64,000 bases of DNA from Haloarchaeobius amylolyticus. GTDB lineage: Archaea > Halobacteriota > Halobacteria > Halobacteriales > Natrialbaceae. Position numbers and translations under genes: made by a program. Of this stretch, positions 16,700 through 24,389 are shown in pieces. The notes under the pieces were generated by a model that worked only from the letters and a program-made list of their open reading frames with translations, was not told the DNA's origin and did not search any database. Every line of letters starts with the position of its first letter. Position 1 is the first letter of the stretch. The stretch spans positions 620,001 to 684,000 of the forward strand of contig NZ_JANHDH010000002.1 in assembly GCF_026616195.1 (NCBI RefSeq), read 5' to 3'.

Positions 16700-18570
16700 C
16701 AGCACGGTCCCCCTGGCAGGTCGGCGGGCGCGGTCCGGCCGTCGGCGACCAGCCCGGCGATCTCGTCGGTTCGCTCCTGCAGCGCCCGGCGCACGTCGGC
16801 GTAGGACTCGGTCGGACCGGCGAGCCCGGCGACCAGCGAACTCTCGCCGCGGTCGATGCGGCCGGTCGGTTCGAGCGCCAGCCCGTCGAGGGCGAACAGG
16901 GGCGCGAAGTGGACGCCGTCGTCGCCGGAGCGGACCTCCTCGATGCGGGCGATTCGGCGCGCGGTTCCGGCATCGGATGCTGTCTCGACCGGGCGGCAGG
17001 TGACGACGAGGTCGGTGACGCCGAAGGAGGACTCGGGGACCCCGAGGTCGGCGACGACGCGTTCGCGCACGTCGGCCCCGCCGTCGCCGTGGATGGTTCC
17101 CAGGACCGCGCTCCCGCTCGCACCGACCCGCATCGCCTCGTAGAGCACGCGGGCCTCCTCCCCGCGGACCTCGCCGACGACGAGGGCACCCTCGCCGAGG
17201 CGGAGGGCGGTCCGGAGCGCCTCGTCGGGGGCGACGCTCGGGCCGTCCCCGGTCGTGGTGTGCAGCGCCTGCACGTCCCGGCCGCCGGTCTGGAGGGCTG
17301 CGACCGGGAGCTCCGGCGTGTCCTCGATGACGACGGTCCGGGTCTGACGCGGGAGCTCCCACAGCAGCGCCCCGAGGGTCGTGGTCTTGCCGGCCCCGCG
17401 GGTTCCGGCGACGAGCATCGCGGCCGCGCGCTCGACCGCCAGCGAGAGGAACGCGGCCGCCTCGGCGGTGAGGCTCCCGACCGTGACGAGCCGGGGGAGC
17501 GTCCAGGCGTCGCGGCCGTTCCGCCGGAAGGCGAACCCGTGGCCGTCGCTGACGGGGCGGGTCACGCCTGCCACCCGGACCGGGTCGCCCGCCATCTCGG
17601 CCGTGGCGTCGAGGGTCGGACTGGCGCGTGAGAAGGCGCGGCCGCTCTCCTGGCGGAACCGGGAGGCCAGTGCGCCCGCCGCGGCCGCGGTGAGCCGCAC
17701 GTTCGTCGGCATGGTGTGCCCGCCCGCGGTCACCCGGAGGGGCGTCTCCGTGACGGGCGCGGACGCGAAGACGTCGGAGACGGCCGGGTCCGCGAACAGG
17801 TCGGTGAGGACGCCGTACTCGCGGGTGTGCTTGCGGAGGACGGCCGCGAGGACCCCGACCGGCGTGGACTCGTCAGCGACCGCCCGGACCGCCCTGCCCG
17901 GGGCCCGCGCCGCCCCATCGGTGCCGCCGTCCGCGAGATGGGCGTAGGCGTCTGCGAGCGTCGCGAGGTCGTCGTCTTCCAGTCGGGATTCGACCGGTTC
18001 GAGGTGGTAGCATCGTCGCCCCGTCGCGTCCTCGTACTCGCGGACCGTCGTCCCCGTACAGGTCTCGCGCGTGGCGACGAGTGTGGCGCCCGGCGGGAGG
18101 TCGGTGGCGACCCGGGCCTTGCTGACGGTCGGGCCGGCGTACGGTCGCAGGGCCTCCTCGTACCCACCCGCCCGGTCCGCGAGGACGGCGAGGCCGGTCT
18201 CGGCGACGAGGTCGGCGACCGGTCCGGCCCGGGCCGTCGCGTCGGCCGCGGCCCGCAGGGGGTCGGTCCGGGTGCGCCCCGCCAGCACCGGGTCGTGGAA
18301 GGCCGTCGCGTCGGCGAACCGGCCCGCCGCGACCAGCAGGGCCGCGGCGTCGTCCTCGTAGGCCCGTTCCAGCCCCCCGTCCCTGACGACCACGCTGTCG
18401 GCGTCGCGCGATTCGAGGGCCTCGACCGCGGTCGCCCGGCAGTCCGGGTCGGTCGCGAGGTCGCCGCCGGGGCAGTCGGTCGCGTCGAGCGAGAGCCGGT
18501 CGCCCGCGAAGGAGACGGTGCAACCACAGGGGTCGTCGGAGTCGGTGCCGAGCAGCGAGCGCAGTGACAT
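16699..18570 (-). CDS. Type IV pilus assembly ATPase (PilB/TadA-like)
   Basis: A 623-residue secretion ATPase. Walker A is VAGTRGAGKTTTLGALL (about residue 395), the Asp box and Walker B are around VIEDTPELPVAALQ and ALVVGEVRGEEARVLYEAM, and the His box is the LGTIHGDGG stretch. The N-terminal ~200 residues include a Cys pair (CGCTV...CPGGD) and a region that reads as a degenerate duplicated domain. It supplies energy for assembling or secreting pilin-like proteins together with the platform protein downstream. The ATG at 18570 (SLRSLLGTD) is chosen: it lies 30 nt from the conserved promoter box. The 50 residues upstream are shadow sequence. Confidence 0.93.
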   Translation of the reverse strand: MSLRSLLGTDSDDPCGCTVSFAGDRLSLDATDCPGGDLATDPDCRATAVEALESRDADSVVVRDGGLERAYEDDAAALLVAAGRFADATAFHDPVLAGRTRTDPLRAAADATARAGPVADLVAETGLAVLADRAGGYEEALRPYAGPTVSKARVATDLPPGATLVATRETCTGTTVREYEDATGRRCYHLEPVESRLEDDDLATLADAYAHLADGGTDGAARAPGRAVRAVADESTPVGVLAAVLRKHTREYGVLTDLFADPAVSDVFASAPVTETPLRVTAGGHTMPTNVRLTAAAAGALASRFRQESGRAFSRASPTLDATAEMAGDPVRVAGVTRPVSDGHGFAFRRNGRDAWTLPRLVTVGSLTAEAAAFLSLAVERAAAMLVAGTRGAGKTTTLGALLWELPRQTRTVVIEDTPELPVAALQTGGRDVQALHTTTGDGPSVAPDEALRTALRLGEGALVVGEVRGEEARVLYEAMRVGASGSAVLGTIHGDGGADVRERVVADLGVPESSFGVTDLVVTCRPVETASDAGTARRIARIEEVRSGDDGVHFAPLFALDGLALEPTGRIDRGESSLVAGLAGPTESYADVRRALQERTDEIAGLVADGRTAPADLPGGPC

Positions 18571-18600
18571 GGCCACGCTGGCCGCGGGTTCGGATTTAAA
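18571..18600 (-). promoter_or_regulatory. Shared-class promoter, pilus ATPase unit
   Basis: TTTAAATCC on the minus strand, then GAACCCGCGGCCAGC, six bases, then the ATG at 18570. The spacing is 30 nt from the first T of the box to the start codon, identical to the other two pilus promoters and to the RNA gene promoters elsewhere in the window. Confidence 0.75.
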
Positions 18601-18662
18601 CTCCGGGGTGCGACGAGTGCTGCCGTCTCCACCTGGCGCGCGCTTGGCCGGGTGGCGAGCAC

Positions 18663-18681
18663 GAGGCGACGGAGTCGCCTC
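18663..18681. terminator. Hairpin over the stop codon of the small pilus gene
   Basis: GAGGCGAC/GTCGCCTC with a 3-nt centre (18663-18670 with 18674-18681). Its right arm overlaps the TGA (18680-18682) of the minus-strand DUF7311-like gene. It lies between two transcription units of the pilus locus and could end or stabilise the upstream mRNA. No U-tract follows, so this is a weak terminator call. Confidence 0.35.
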
Positions 18682-19135
18682 AGGAGTCCCGCGACCGCCC
18701 GACGCAAACCCCCTCCCCATCCGGCTGCAGGGTCAGCACGAGCCGATGCTCGCCACTCCCCTCCAGCACCAGTGGCCGCCCGCCGGGCGTCCGGAACGCG
18801 ACACCGACACGAACCTCCCGAACCGGCCCGCCTGCCAGCCGGTAGGCGAGTACTTGAGCGTCCGGCTCGCCGGGGACGCCACCGACCGACACCCAGGCCA
18901 CCTCGCGGGTCGTCCACCCGTCGGCCGGCAGCCTGACCGTCACGACCCGTCTCGCACCTGGACCGGGGGTCGCATCCTCGGTCGCGAGCAGCCCCTCGCC
19001 GGCGACCTCGAGACGATGGAGGTCGGCCGCCACCTGCTGGTCGCTCCGGGTCTCGCGCGCCGCATCGAGCGCCGGCAGCGTCGCCGCCAGCAGCGCCAGC
19101 GCGAGTACGACCGCGACGACCGTCCGGACGCTCAC
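18680..19135 (-). CDS. Small exported pilus-locus protein (DUF7311-like)
   Basis: A 151-residue protein from a GTG at 19135, overlapping the upstream stop as GTGA. Residues 4-24 (RTVVAVVLALALLAATLPALD) are a signal or anchor helix close to the N terminus. The rest forms a compact exported domain with strand-like segments (RRVVTVRLPADGWTTREVAWVSVGG) and ends in a Cys (GVCVGRSRDS). I recall this as DUF7311, found between the coiled-coil gene and the pilus ATPase. Its coupling to the coiled-coil gene suggests one operon and a minor pilin-like or assembly role. Function inferred from neighbours. Confidence 0.75.
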   Translation of the reverse strand: MSVRTVVAVVLALALLAATLPALDAARETRSDQQVAADLHRLEVAGEGLLATEDATPGPGARRVVTVRLPADGWTTREVAWVSVGGVPGEPDAQVLAYRLAGGPVREVRVGVAFRTPGGRPLVLEGSGEHRLVLTLQPDGEGVCVGRSRDS

Positions 19136-19635
19136 AGCACCTCGCGGATGCGGGCCACGAGCCCCGGTTCGTCCCGGCCGTCGTCCGGGTCCGGAATCGT
19201 GTAGGGGTCGTGGTCTGTGTCCCGCGAATGGCCGGGACTGGTCGCCCACTCGCCGGCGGCCGGTTCGCCCACATCGCTCTCGTGGGTTCTCGACCTCGCC
19301 TCCAGTTCCGCGACGCGCTCCTCCAGCGACTCGACCGCGGCCATCGCCCCGTCGGCGCGCTGCTCGACCCGTTCGTTCACGCTCCGGACGTTGCCGGCGT
19401 AGCCCCGGAGCGCCTGCACGGCGGCTTCGAGGTCGGCGACGGCGGTCTCCACCTCGTCGAGACGGTCCGCGAGCGTCGGCTGCTCGGGGGCGCTGCCGGT
19501 CGCGGGTTCGGTCGCTCCGGCCTCGAACCCGGTGTGCGTGGCACCGCCGTCGCCAGCAACCGCGTCGAGAACCGCGTCCTCGTCGGCGATGGCGCGCTCG
19601 ACCGCCCGCAGTCGGTCGTCCAGTTGGTCGGACAT
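19132..19635 (-). CDS. Coiled-coil pilus-locus protein (DUF7310-like)
   Basis: A 167-residue soluble protein with no membrane span. The middle (about 55-115) is coiled-coil: LADRLDEVETAVADLEAAVQALR... and VERLESLEERVAELEA-like heptads; the N terminus (SDQLDDRLRAVERAIADEDAVLDAV) is also helical. The C terminus is Asp/Pro-rich (DPDDGRDEPGLVARIREVL) and may bind a partner. I recall it as DUF7310, first gene of the pilus ATPase operon in Halobacteria. It starts at the ATG at 19635, 30 nt from the TTTAAATAC box. Likely a cytoplasmic scaffold or adaptor of the assembly machine; this is inference. Confidence 0.75.
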   Translation of the reverse strand: MSDQLDDRLRAVERAIADEDAVLDAVAGDGGATHTGFEAGATEPATGSAPEQPTLADRLDEVETAVADLEAAVQALRGYAGNVRSVNERVEQRADGAMAAVESLEERVAELEARSRTHESDVGEPAAGEWATSPGHSRDTDHDPYTIPDPDDGRDEPGLVARIREVL

Positions 19636-19665
19636 GTCGCGATTGGCCGCGGGTTCGTATTTAAA
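19636..19665 (-). promoter_or_regulatory. Shared-class promoter, coiled-coil pilus gene
   Basis: TTTAAATAC on the minus strand, then GAACCCGCGGCCAAT and six bases to the ATG. The palindromic core ATTTAAAT could also influence the divergent cetZ, whose own likely TATA box (CTTTACC, 19681) lies 30 nt before its start at 19712. Confidence 0.7.
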
Positions 19666-19711
19666 TCCCGAGGCGGAACGCTTTACCCCCCGCTCTACGG
19701 ATGCCGATAAC

Positions 19712-20791
19712 ATGAAAGTCGTCCTGATCGGTGTCGGACAGGCCGGGGGCAAGATCACGCAGGCCCTGGCCGAGTTCGACTACAACATGGACTTCGACGC
19801 GGTGCAGGGTGCCCTCGCGGTCAACACGGCGAGTGCCGACCTCCAGAACCTCGACATCGAGACGCAACTCGTCGGCCAGGACACGGTGAAGGGCCACGGT
19901 GTCGGCGGCGACAACGAACTGGGCGCGCAGGTGATGCAAGACGACGCCATCGAGGTCATGGACAGCCTCGACGGGAAGATCACCGCACAGGCCGAGGCCA
20001 TCTTCGTCGTCGCCGGCCTCGGCGGCGGCACCGGCTCCGGCGGCGCCCCGGTCCTCCTCCGCGAGCTCCAGCGCGTCTACGACCTCCCCATCTACGCGCT
20101 CGGGGTCCTCCCCGGCCGCGGCGAGGGCGCGATGTACCAGGCCAACGCGGGTCGCTCGCTGAAGACCGTCGTGCGCGAGGCCGACTCGACAATCCTCGTC
20201 GACAACGACGCGTGGCACGACTCCGGCGAGTCCCTCGAAGGGGCCTTCGACACCATCAACCAGAACATCGCCCAGCGCATCGGCCTGCTGTTCGCCTCCG
20301 GCGAGGCGGTCGAGGGCGTCGGCGAGAGCGTCGTCGACACCTCCGAGGTCATCAACACGCTCCGCGAGGGCGGCATCGCCTGCATGGGCTACGCCAGCGC
20401 CCTCTCCGGCGAGACCGCCGAGGACAACATCAACGCGGTCACGAGCGTCACCCGGTCCGCACTGCTGACCGGGACCAGTCTCCCCGACGCCGTCACGGCC
20501 GACTCGGCGCTGCTGGTCGTCGCGGGCCGTCCCGAGGCCATCCCGCGCAAGGGCGTCGAACGCGCCCGGCGCTGGGTCGAGGACCAGACCGGCTCGATGC
20601 AGGTCCGCGGCGGCGACTTCCCGCTCGACTCGGACCGCATCGCCGCGCTCGTGCTCCTCGGTGGGGTCGAACGGTCCAACCGCATCGACGAGTTCATGGA
20701 GCGCGCAAAGGAGGCACAGCAACAACAGGAGAAAGAGCCCGAGGACCACGCCGCGAACTTCCGGAACGACGAACTCGACGACCTGTTCTGA
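19712..20791 (+). CDS. cetZ: CetZ tubulin-like GTPase
   Basis: A 359-residue tubulin/FtsZ superfamily protein. Residues 4-14 (LIGVGQAGGKI) are the first nucleotide loop with the CetZ-type GQAGGK, LGGGTGSGGAP (about residue 108) is the tubulin signature (T4 loop), and DNDAWHDSG is the CetZ-specific segment. The tail (QQQQEKEPEDHAANFRNDELDDLF) is a disordered linker ending in an acidic DDLF peptide. CetZ proteins control cell shape and motility in haloarchaea; canonical FtsZ1 is at 47034. It lies divergent from the pilus ATPase operon, 76 nt away. The ATG at 19712 follows a TATA box 30 nt upstream. Confidence 0.93.
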   Translation: MKVVLIGVGQAGGKITQALAEFDYNMDFDAVQGALAVNTASADLQNLDIETQLVGQDTVKGHGVGGDNELGAQVMQDDAIEVMDSLDGKITAQAEAIFVVAGLGGGTGSGGAPVLLRELQRVYDLPIYALGVLPGRGEGAMYQANAGRSLKTVVREADSTILVDNDAWHDSGESLEGAFDTINQNIAQRIGLLFASGEAVEGVGESVVDTSEVINTLREGGIACMGYASALSGETAEDNINAVTSVTRSALLTGTSLPDAVTADSALLVVAGRPEAIPRKGVERARRWVEDQTGSMQVRGGDFPLDSDRIAALVLLGGVERSNRIDEFMERAKEAQQQQEKEPEDHAANFRNDELDDLF

Positions 20792-20800
20792 GCCGGGTCG

Positions 20801-21211
20801 TCAGTTCCGCTCGGTCTCCGGCTCGCTGCCGCGTTCGACCCGGTTCCTGGCGTCCTCCAGCGTCTCGGTGTCCAGCAGTACCTCCAGTTTCCGCTCGAAC
20901 TGTTCCTCCGAGAGCTCGCCCTGCGCGTACCGCTCGCGGAGGGTCTCCAGCGAGTCGCGCTTCGAGGCGGAGAGGTCCTCGCGCTCTGTCGCGTGGTCGA
21001 ACGCGTCGTCGAGCGCCTCGTCCATCCGCCGGTCGGTCTCGTCGAGGAACTCGTCGTCGTCCTCGCCGGTGAGGATGCCGACGATGGGGACGACGACCGC
21101 GTAGCCGATGACGAACACCAGCCACCAGTTGTTCACGTCGAGGAACAGGGCGGCCAGCCCGGCCCCGAGGACGAGGAGGGACGTGATACTCGTCGCGGGC
21201 TGTCTGCTCAT
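20801..21211 (-). CDS. Small membrane protein with SHOCT domain
   Basis: A 136-residue protein. Two hydrophobic spans lie at about 10-45 (TSLLVLGAGLAALFLDV and WWLVFVIGYAVVVPIVGIL). They are followed by an acidic helix and a C-terminal SHOCT domain (DSLETLRERYAQGELSEEQFERKLEVLLD), a short oligomerisation-type motif found at protein ends in prokaryotes. The role is not known; SHOCT is often a scaffolding element. It is convergent with cetZ, only 9 nt from its stop, and lies 45 nt downstream of the phosphodiesterase gene on the same strand. Confidence 0.85.
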   Translation of the reverse strand: MSRQPATSITSLLVLGAGLAALFLDVNNWWLVFVIGYAVVVPIVGILTGEDDDEFLDETDRRMDEALDDAFDHATEREDLSASKRDSLETLRERYAQGELSEEQFERKLEVLLDTETLEDARNRVERGSEPETERN

Positions 21212-21256
21212 GTCCAGCCGTACCGCGACTCGCGTGAAAAAACTTCTCTCGAGCGC

Positions 21257-22603
21257 TCAGACCAGGCTCGCGCCGTCGAACTCGGTGCGCTGGAAGTCGA
21301 TCTCCAGCAGGTCGAGGATGGTCGGCGCGATGTCGAAGAGGTCGGCGTCGGAGATGTTCGCCTCGGGGTCGTCGACGAACAGCGAGGCGTTGTCGAAGCT
21401 ATGCATCCCGTTGCGGGCACCCTTCGTGAACACGTCGTCGTGGCCCTTGAAGCCGGCCTTGAGGTCGAAGCCGTGGTTCGGGATGATGACGAGGTCCGGC
21501 GCGATGTCGTCGTGGTCGCCGCGGAAGGCCTCTTCCTTCTCGACGACGCGCTCTGCGACCTTCTCGCCGTCCGGGCCTTCGAGCGCCTCGAGTTCGGCCT
21601 TGAGTTCGTCGCGAACCTCCTCGTACTCGTCCTGCGGGACCGAGCCACGCGGTTCGCGCCCCTCGAGGTTGAGGTAGACGCGACCCGGGATGAACGAGTA
21701 CGCGCGGGCGTCCTCGGAGATGTCCGCGAGTTCCTCGGGCTCGTCCGTGTCGAACTCGAGCCAGCCCTCGCGCTGGAGCCACTCGTTGAGGTGGACCTCG
21801 TTGTCGAGGGTGGTGAAGCCGTGGTCGCTCGCGACGACCATCGTGACGTCCTCGGGGAGCTGCTCGCGGAGCTTGCCGAGGTAGTCGTCGACCTTCTCGT
21901 AGAAGTCGAGGAACGCCTCTTTGTTCGCGCCGTCGCGCTCGTAGTCCTCGAAGAGGAAGTGGTTGACGCGGTCGGTCGTCATGAAGACACCGAAGAAGAG
22001 GTCCCAGTCGTCCTCCGCGATGTAGTGCGAGAAGGCCTCGTAGCGCTTCTCGAGCGTCTCGTGGGCGTCTTCGATGAACGCCGTCTTGTCGTCCTCGTGT
22101 CCGAGTTTCGCGTTGACGTCGAGCTTGTAGTCGATGGAGTCGAGGTAGCCGCCGAACTCGTCGGGGTATGCGGCCTTGCTCATGTCGTTGACCGAGAGGA
22201 AGCCACTGACCATGCGCTGGACGTTGCGCTGGGGCGGGAACGTCACGGGGACGTTCATCACGGTCGCGTCGCGGCCGTCCTCCTGGACGCGGTCCCAGAG
22301 GCGCTTGGCCTGCACGTCGTCACCCATCGGGACGTAGGTGTCGTAGGTACCGACCTCTCGGTCCTGGAAGCCGTAGACGCCGGTCTCGCCGGGGTTGACG
22401 CCGGTGGTCAGCGACGGCCAGCAGGCGCTGGACTCCGGCGGCACGATGCTGTCGATGGGACCGGCGCTACCCTCGCGGGCGAGCGCGGTCAGGTTGGGGA
22501 ACCGCTCCTCGTTGTCGGAGATGAGGCTGTACGGTACCCCGTCGATGCCGAAGAACGCGACGCGGGGGTTGTCGTCGCCACGAAGACGGTCGAAGAGACC
22601 CAT
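21257..22603 (-). CDS. Alkaline phosphatase/nucleotide pyrophosphatase superfamily hydrolase
   Basis: A 448-residue soluble enzyme. Metal-site motifs in order: Asp in FFGIDGVPY (about residue 20), the nucleophile region ESSACWPSLTTG (about 60), Asp/His in TTDRVNHFLFED, DHGF in VASDHGFTT (about 265), and His in NGMHSFDNASL near 395. This is the order of type I phosphodiesterase/nucleotide pyrophosphatases. The acidic insert (VRDELKAELEALEGPDGEKVAERVVEKEEAFRGDHDD) is a halophilic adaptation. The substrate is unknown; archaeal members hydrolyse phosphodiesters or act in lipid or nucleotide turnover. No signal peptide, so it is cytoplasmic. Confidence 0.9.
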   Translation of the reverse strand: MGLFDRLRGDDNPRVAFFGIDGVPYSLISDNEERFPNLTALAREGSAGPIDSIVPPESSACWPSLTTGVNPGETGVYGFQDREVGTYDTYVPMGDDVQAKRLWDRVQEDGRDATVMNVPVTFPPQRNVQRMVSGFLSVNDMSKAAYPDEFGGYLDSIDYKLDVNAKLGHEDDKTAFIEDAHETLEKRYEAFSHYIAEDDWDLFFGVFMTTDRVNHFLFEDYERDGANKEAFLDFYEKVDDYLGKLREQLPEDVTMVVASDHGFTTLDNEVHLNEWLQREGWLEFDTDEPEELADISEDARAYSFIPGRVYLNLEGREPRGSVPQDEYEEVRDELKAELEALEGPDGEKVAERVVEKEEAFRGDHDDIAPDLVIIPNHGFDLKAGFKGHDDVFTKGARNGMHSFDNASLFVDDPEANISDADLFDIAPTILDLLEIDFQRTEFDGASLV

Positions 22604-22687
22604 ATCGCCCCGTACTGCAGTCGACTACAAGAACCTTCTTTTCACTGCCCAATCGGGCCGCCGGTCGCCGGTCCCGGCAAGAATCCG

Positions 22688-22831
22688 TTACTCTTCGCGC
22701 GTCGGCTCGCGCTCGAAGTTCGTTGGGACGACCGTGACGTGGTGCATCCCGACGCCACCAGTCGATTCACGGCGTTCCGGCTCGTCGTCGAGGTCGACAT
22801 CGGTCGTGGGGTGGACGCTGTTGGTGGCCAT
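22688..22831 (-). CDS. Hypothetical 47-aa protein
   Basis: A 47-residue protein that begins ATNSVHPTTDVDLDDEPE, then RRESTGGVGMHHVTVVPTNF, and ends EREPTREE. High third-position GC and an acidic, disordered character fit a real haloarchaeal gene, and the motif MHHVTVVPTNFE looks conserved-like, but I do not recognise it. No membrane span and no cysteines. It starts at the ATG at 22831, with a box (TTTTATCC) about 30 nt upstream inside a perfect inverted repeat (22855-22893) shared with the divergent gene. It is the first gene upstream of the phosphodiesterase, 84 nt away. Confidence 0.6.
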   Translation of the reverse strand: MATNSVHPTTDVDLDDEPERRESTGGVGMHHVTVVPTNFEREPTREE

Positions 22832-22854
22832 CTCTATCTAGCGGTACGGGCAGA

Positions 22855-22893
22855 ACCCGGATAAAATTACCCATGCTCATAAATTATCCGGGT
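22855..22893. promoter_or_regulatory. Divergent promoter inside a perfect inverted repeat
   Basis: ACCCGGATAA (22855-22864) and TTATCCGGGT (22884-22893) are exact reverse complements, 19 bases apart. The repeat spans TATA-like boxes on both strands, for the minus-strand 47-aa gene and probably for the plus-strand membrane protein. A symmetric operator controlling both directions, or a symmetric pair of promoter elements, is the simplest reading. Confidence 0.55.
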
Positions 22894-23009
22894 GTCGTGC
22901 TCCCATTACCGGGACGTATCTCTGGCGGGGGCGATGCGGTGGCGACGGTGGGCTGTCCGGCCGACCCGGACGAGGTACGTTTTTCAGGGGGCTCACCCAA
23001 CGGGCGGGC

Positions 23010-23201
23010 ATGGAACGAAACGTCAACGACGACGGGCAGCTGGTCCGCATCGGGCTGGGGTCGGTCGCGATGTTCGCCGCCATGGTCGCCGGAGCCGGGT
23101 TCCAACGCGTGTCGGTCGGGCTCCTCCTCGGCGTGGTCGGTGCAGTGCTGTTGCTCACGGGTGCGGTTCGGGTCTGCCCCATCCGGGCGGCACTCGAGTA
23201 G
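23010..23201 (+). CDS. YgaP-like (DUF2892) small membrane protein
   Basis: A 63-residue protein with two transmembrane helices: residues 13-33 (GLGSVAMFAAMVAGAGF) and 35-55 (VSVGLLLGVVGAVLLLTGAV), then the closing VCPIRAALE. The N-terminal RNVNDDGQLVRIGLG and the final Cys-Pro pair match the YgaP-like transmembrane family (DUF2892), where Cys-Pro often stands as CPLY. Family members are commonly beside rhodanese or thioredoxin genes, but here none is near. The start ATG is 130 nt downstream of the divergent repeat region. Confidence 0.85.
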   Translation: MERNVNDDGQLVRIGLGSVAMFAAMVAGAGFQRVSVGLLLGVVGAVLLLTGAVRVCPIRAALE

Positions 23202-23240
23202 AACAGTCGGCGGTGAAGACGACAGAACCGCGAGAGTGCG

Positions 23241-23774
23241 TTACTGGAAGTTCTCTTCGTAGAGGTCCATCGCGTGCTCGATGGCCTCCTTCGCGGCTTC
23301 CTTGTCCTCCCAGCCCAGGGTCTCGACCTCCTTGCCCTCCTCGAGGTTCTTGTAGGTCGCGAAGAACTCGTCGATCTCGTCCTGCTGTTGCTGCGGGATG
23401 TCGTCGAGGTCCTGGATGTGGTCGAAGCGCGGGTCCTCGGTCGGCACCGCGATGACCTTGTCGTCCTGCTCGCCGTCGTCGTCCATCTTCATGAGGGCGA
23501 CGGGGCGCGCCTCGATGACGCAGCCCGGGAACGTCTGGTCCTCGACGAGGACGAGCACGTCGAAGGGGTCCTCGTCGTCGTAGTACGACTGCGGGATGAA
23601 CCCGTAGTCCGAGGGGTAGTGGACGTTGCTGTGGAGGACGCGGTCCAGCACGACTCCGGGGATGTCCTTCTCGTACTCGTACTTGTTGCGCTCGCCTTTG
23701 AGGCACTCGACGACTGCGTAGATGGTCTCCGGCGGGTTCGGGCCAGTTTCGAGGTCTTCCCAGAGATTCGTCAT
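23241..23774 (-). CDS. ppa: Inorganic pyrophosphatase (family I)
   Basis: A 177-residue hexameric-type soluble pyrophosphatase hydrolysing PPi to two phosphates, pulling biosynthetic reactions forward. The prosite signature DEDPFDVLVL (about residue 75) contains the metal-binding Asp residues, and the KYEYEKD segment (about 33) supplies active-site Lys/Tyr. The C terminus is acidic as usual in halophiles. Length fits the archaeal family. It starts at the ATG at 23774 and is divergent from the PadR gene with a 238-nt gap. It is a single housekeeping gene without an operon partner. Confidence 0.95.
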   Translation of the reverse strand: MTNLWEDLETGPNPPETIYAVVECLKGERNKYEYEKDIPGVVLDRVLHSNVHYPSDYGFIPQSYYDDEDPFDVLVLVEDQTFPGCVIEARPVALMKMDDDGEQDDKVIAVPTEDPRFDHIQDLDDIPQQQQDEIDEFFATYKNLEEGKEVETLGWEDKEAAKEAIEHAMDLYEENFQ

Positions 23775-24012
23775 ACGTTCTCGGGTCCGTGGACGGCCCG
23801 GAAAGTCCTTTCGTATTTACCCTTCGCCCGGAGTTTATCTCCGGTCCAGGGACTGTGTGCCACGATATCACCTCGAAGTGACCGAAAAATAGTATCCGTA
23901 ACCCGAAATCGCTACCCCTCAGGGAGTCTAGGGAGTGACGGGTCGGCCGAACTGCAAGTAAATGCACTAATAGTTGAGAAGTGTTAAATAGCCTGATGAC
24001 ATTTAGTTAGGT
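23775..24012. other. Divergent promoter region, ppa and padR
   Basis: This AT-richer gap contains the promoters of both genes. TTAAATAGC lies about 27-30 nt before the padR ATG, and GGTAAATACG is on the minus strand for ppa. TAAATG (near 23960) and CATTTA (near 24000) form a loose inverted repeat flanking the padR box, as might suit self-regulation, but this is weak. No gene is seen in it. Confidence 0.4.
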
Positions 24013-24363
24013 ATGTCAGAGGCACAAGCAGTCACCGGGCAACAGGGTATCGCGCGCGAGCTTACCGCGTTCCAGCACAACATCCTGGTCATCCTAGCGA
24101 AGGAGCCGATGTACGGGCTCGCCATCAAGCGCGAACTCGAGGAGTACTACGGCACCGAGGTCAACCACGGCCGTCTGTACCCCAACCTCGACGAACTCGT
24201 CGGGCTCGGGCTCATCGACAAGAGCGAACTCGACAAGCGGACCAACCAGTACGAGCTGACCGACGACGGCTACGACGCCGTCATGGACCAGCTCGAGTGG
24301 ACGCTCTCGAAGATCGGCGAGGACGACGAGCGCGCGGACGAGATCCGCGCCCTCCTCGAATAG
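24013..24363 (+). CDS. PadR family transcriptional regulator
   Basis: A 116-residue winged-helix regulator. The recognition region is HNILVILAKEPMYGLAIKREL, YYGTEVNHGRLYPNLDELVGLGLI is the characteristic wing/turn, and ELTDDGYDAVMDQLEWTLSKIG is the C-terminal dimerisation helix. It is of the short PadR-s1 type. These repress stress or transport genes, frequently their own, but no obvious target gene adjoins it: convergent with the rnhA operon protein downstream. Start ATG at 24013 with a box 27-30 nt upstream. Effector and operator are not visible with certainty. Confidence 0.92.
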   Translation: MSEAQAVTGQQGIARELTAFQHNILVILAKEPMYGLAIKRELEEYYGTEVNHGRLYPNLDELVGLGLIDKSELDKRTNQYELTDDGYDAVMDQLEWTLSKIGEDDERADEIRALLE

Positions 24364-24389
24364 GACTTCGACACCGTCCTCGAACAGGG

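Noticed and set aside
19636-19670. tRNA T-arm-like sequence (GGGTTCG-ATTTAAATCCC) in the shared promoters
   Set aside because: No acceptor, D or anticodon arms can be built around it; position relative to start codons identifies it as a promoter.
20288-20295. Extra CTGTTCGC inside cetZ
   Set aside because: It encodes conserved LLFAS in frame and lacks the stems, box and block of the RNA family.
22873-23262. Larger gene overlapping the YgaP-like protein
   Set aside because: The 129-residue frame lacks the membrane pattern; the 63-residue frame matches a known family.
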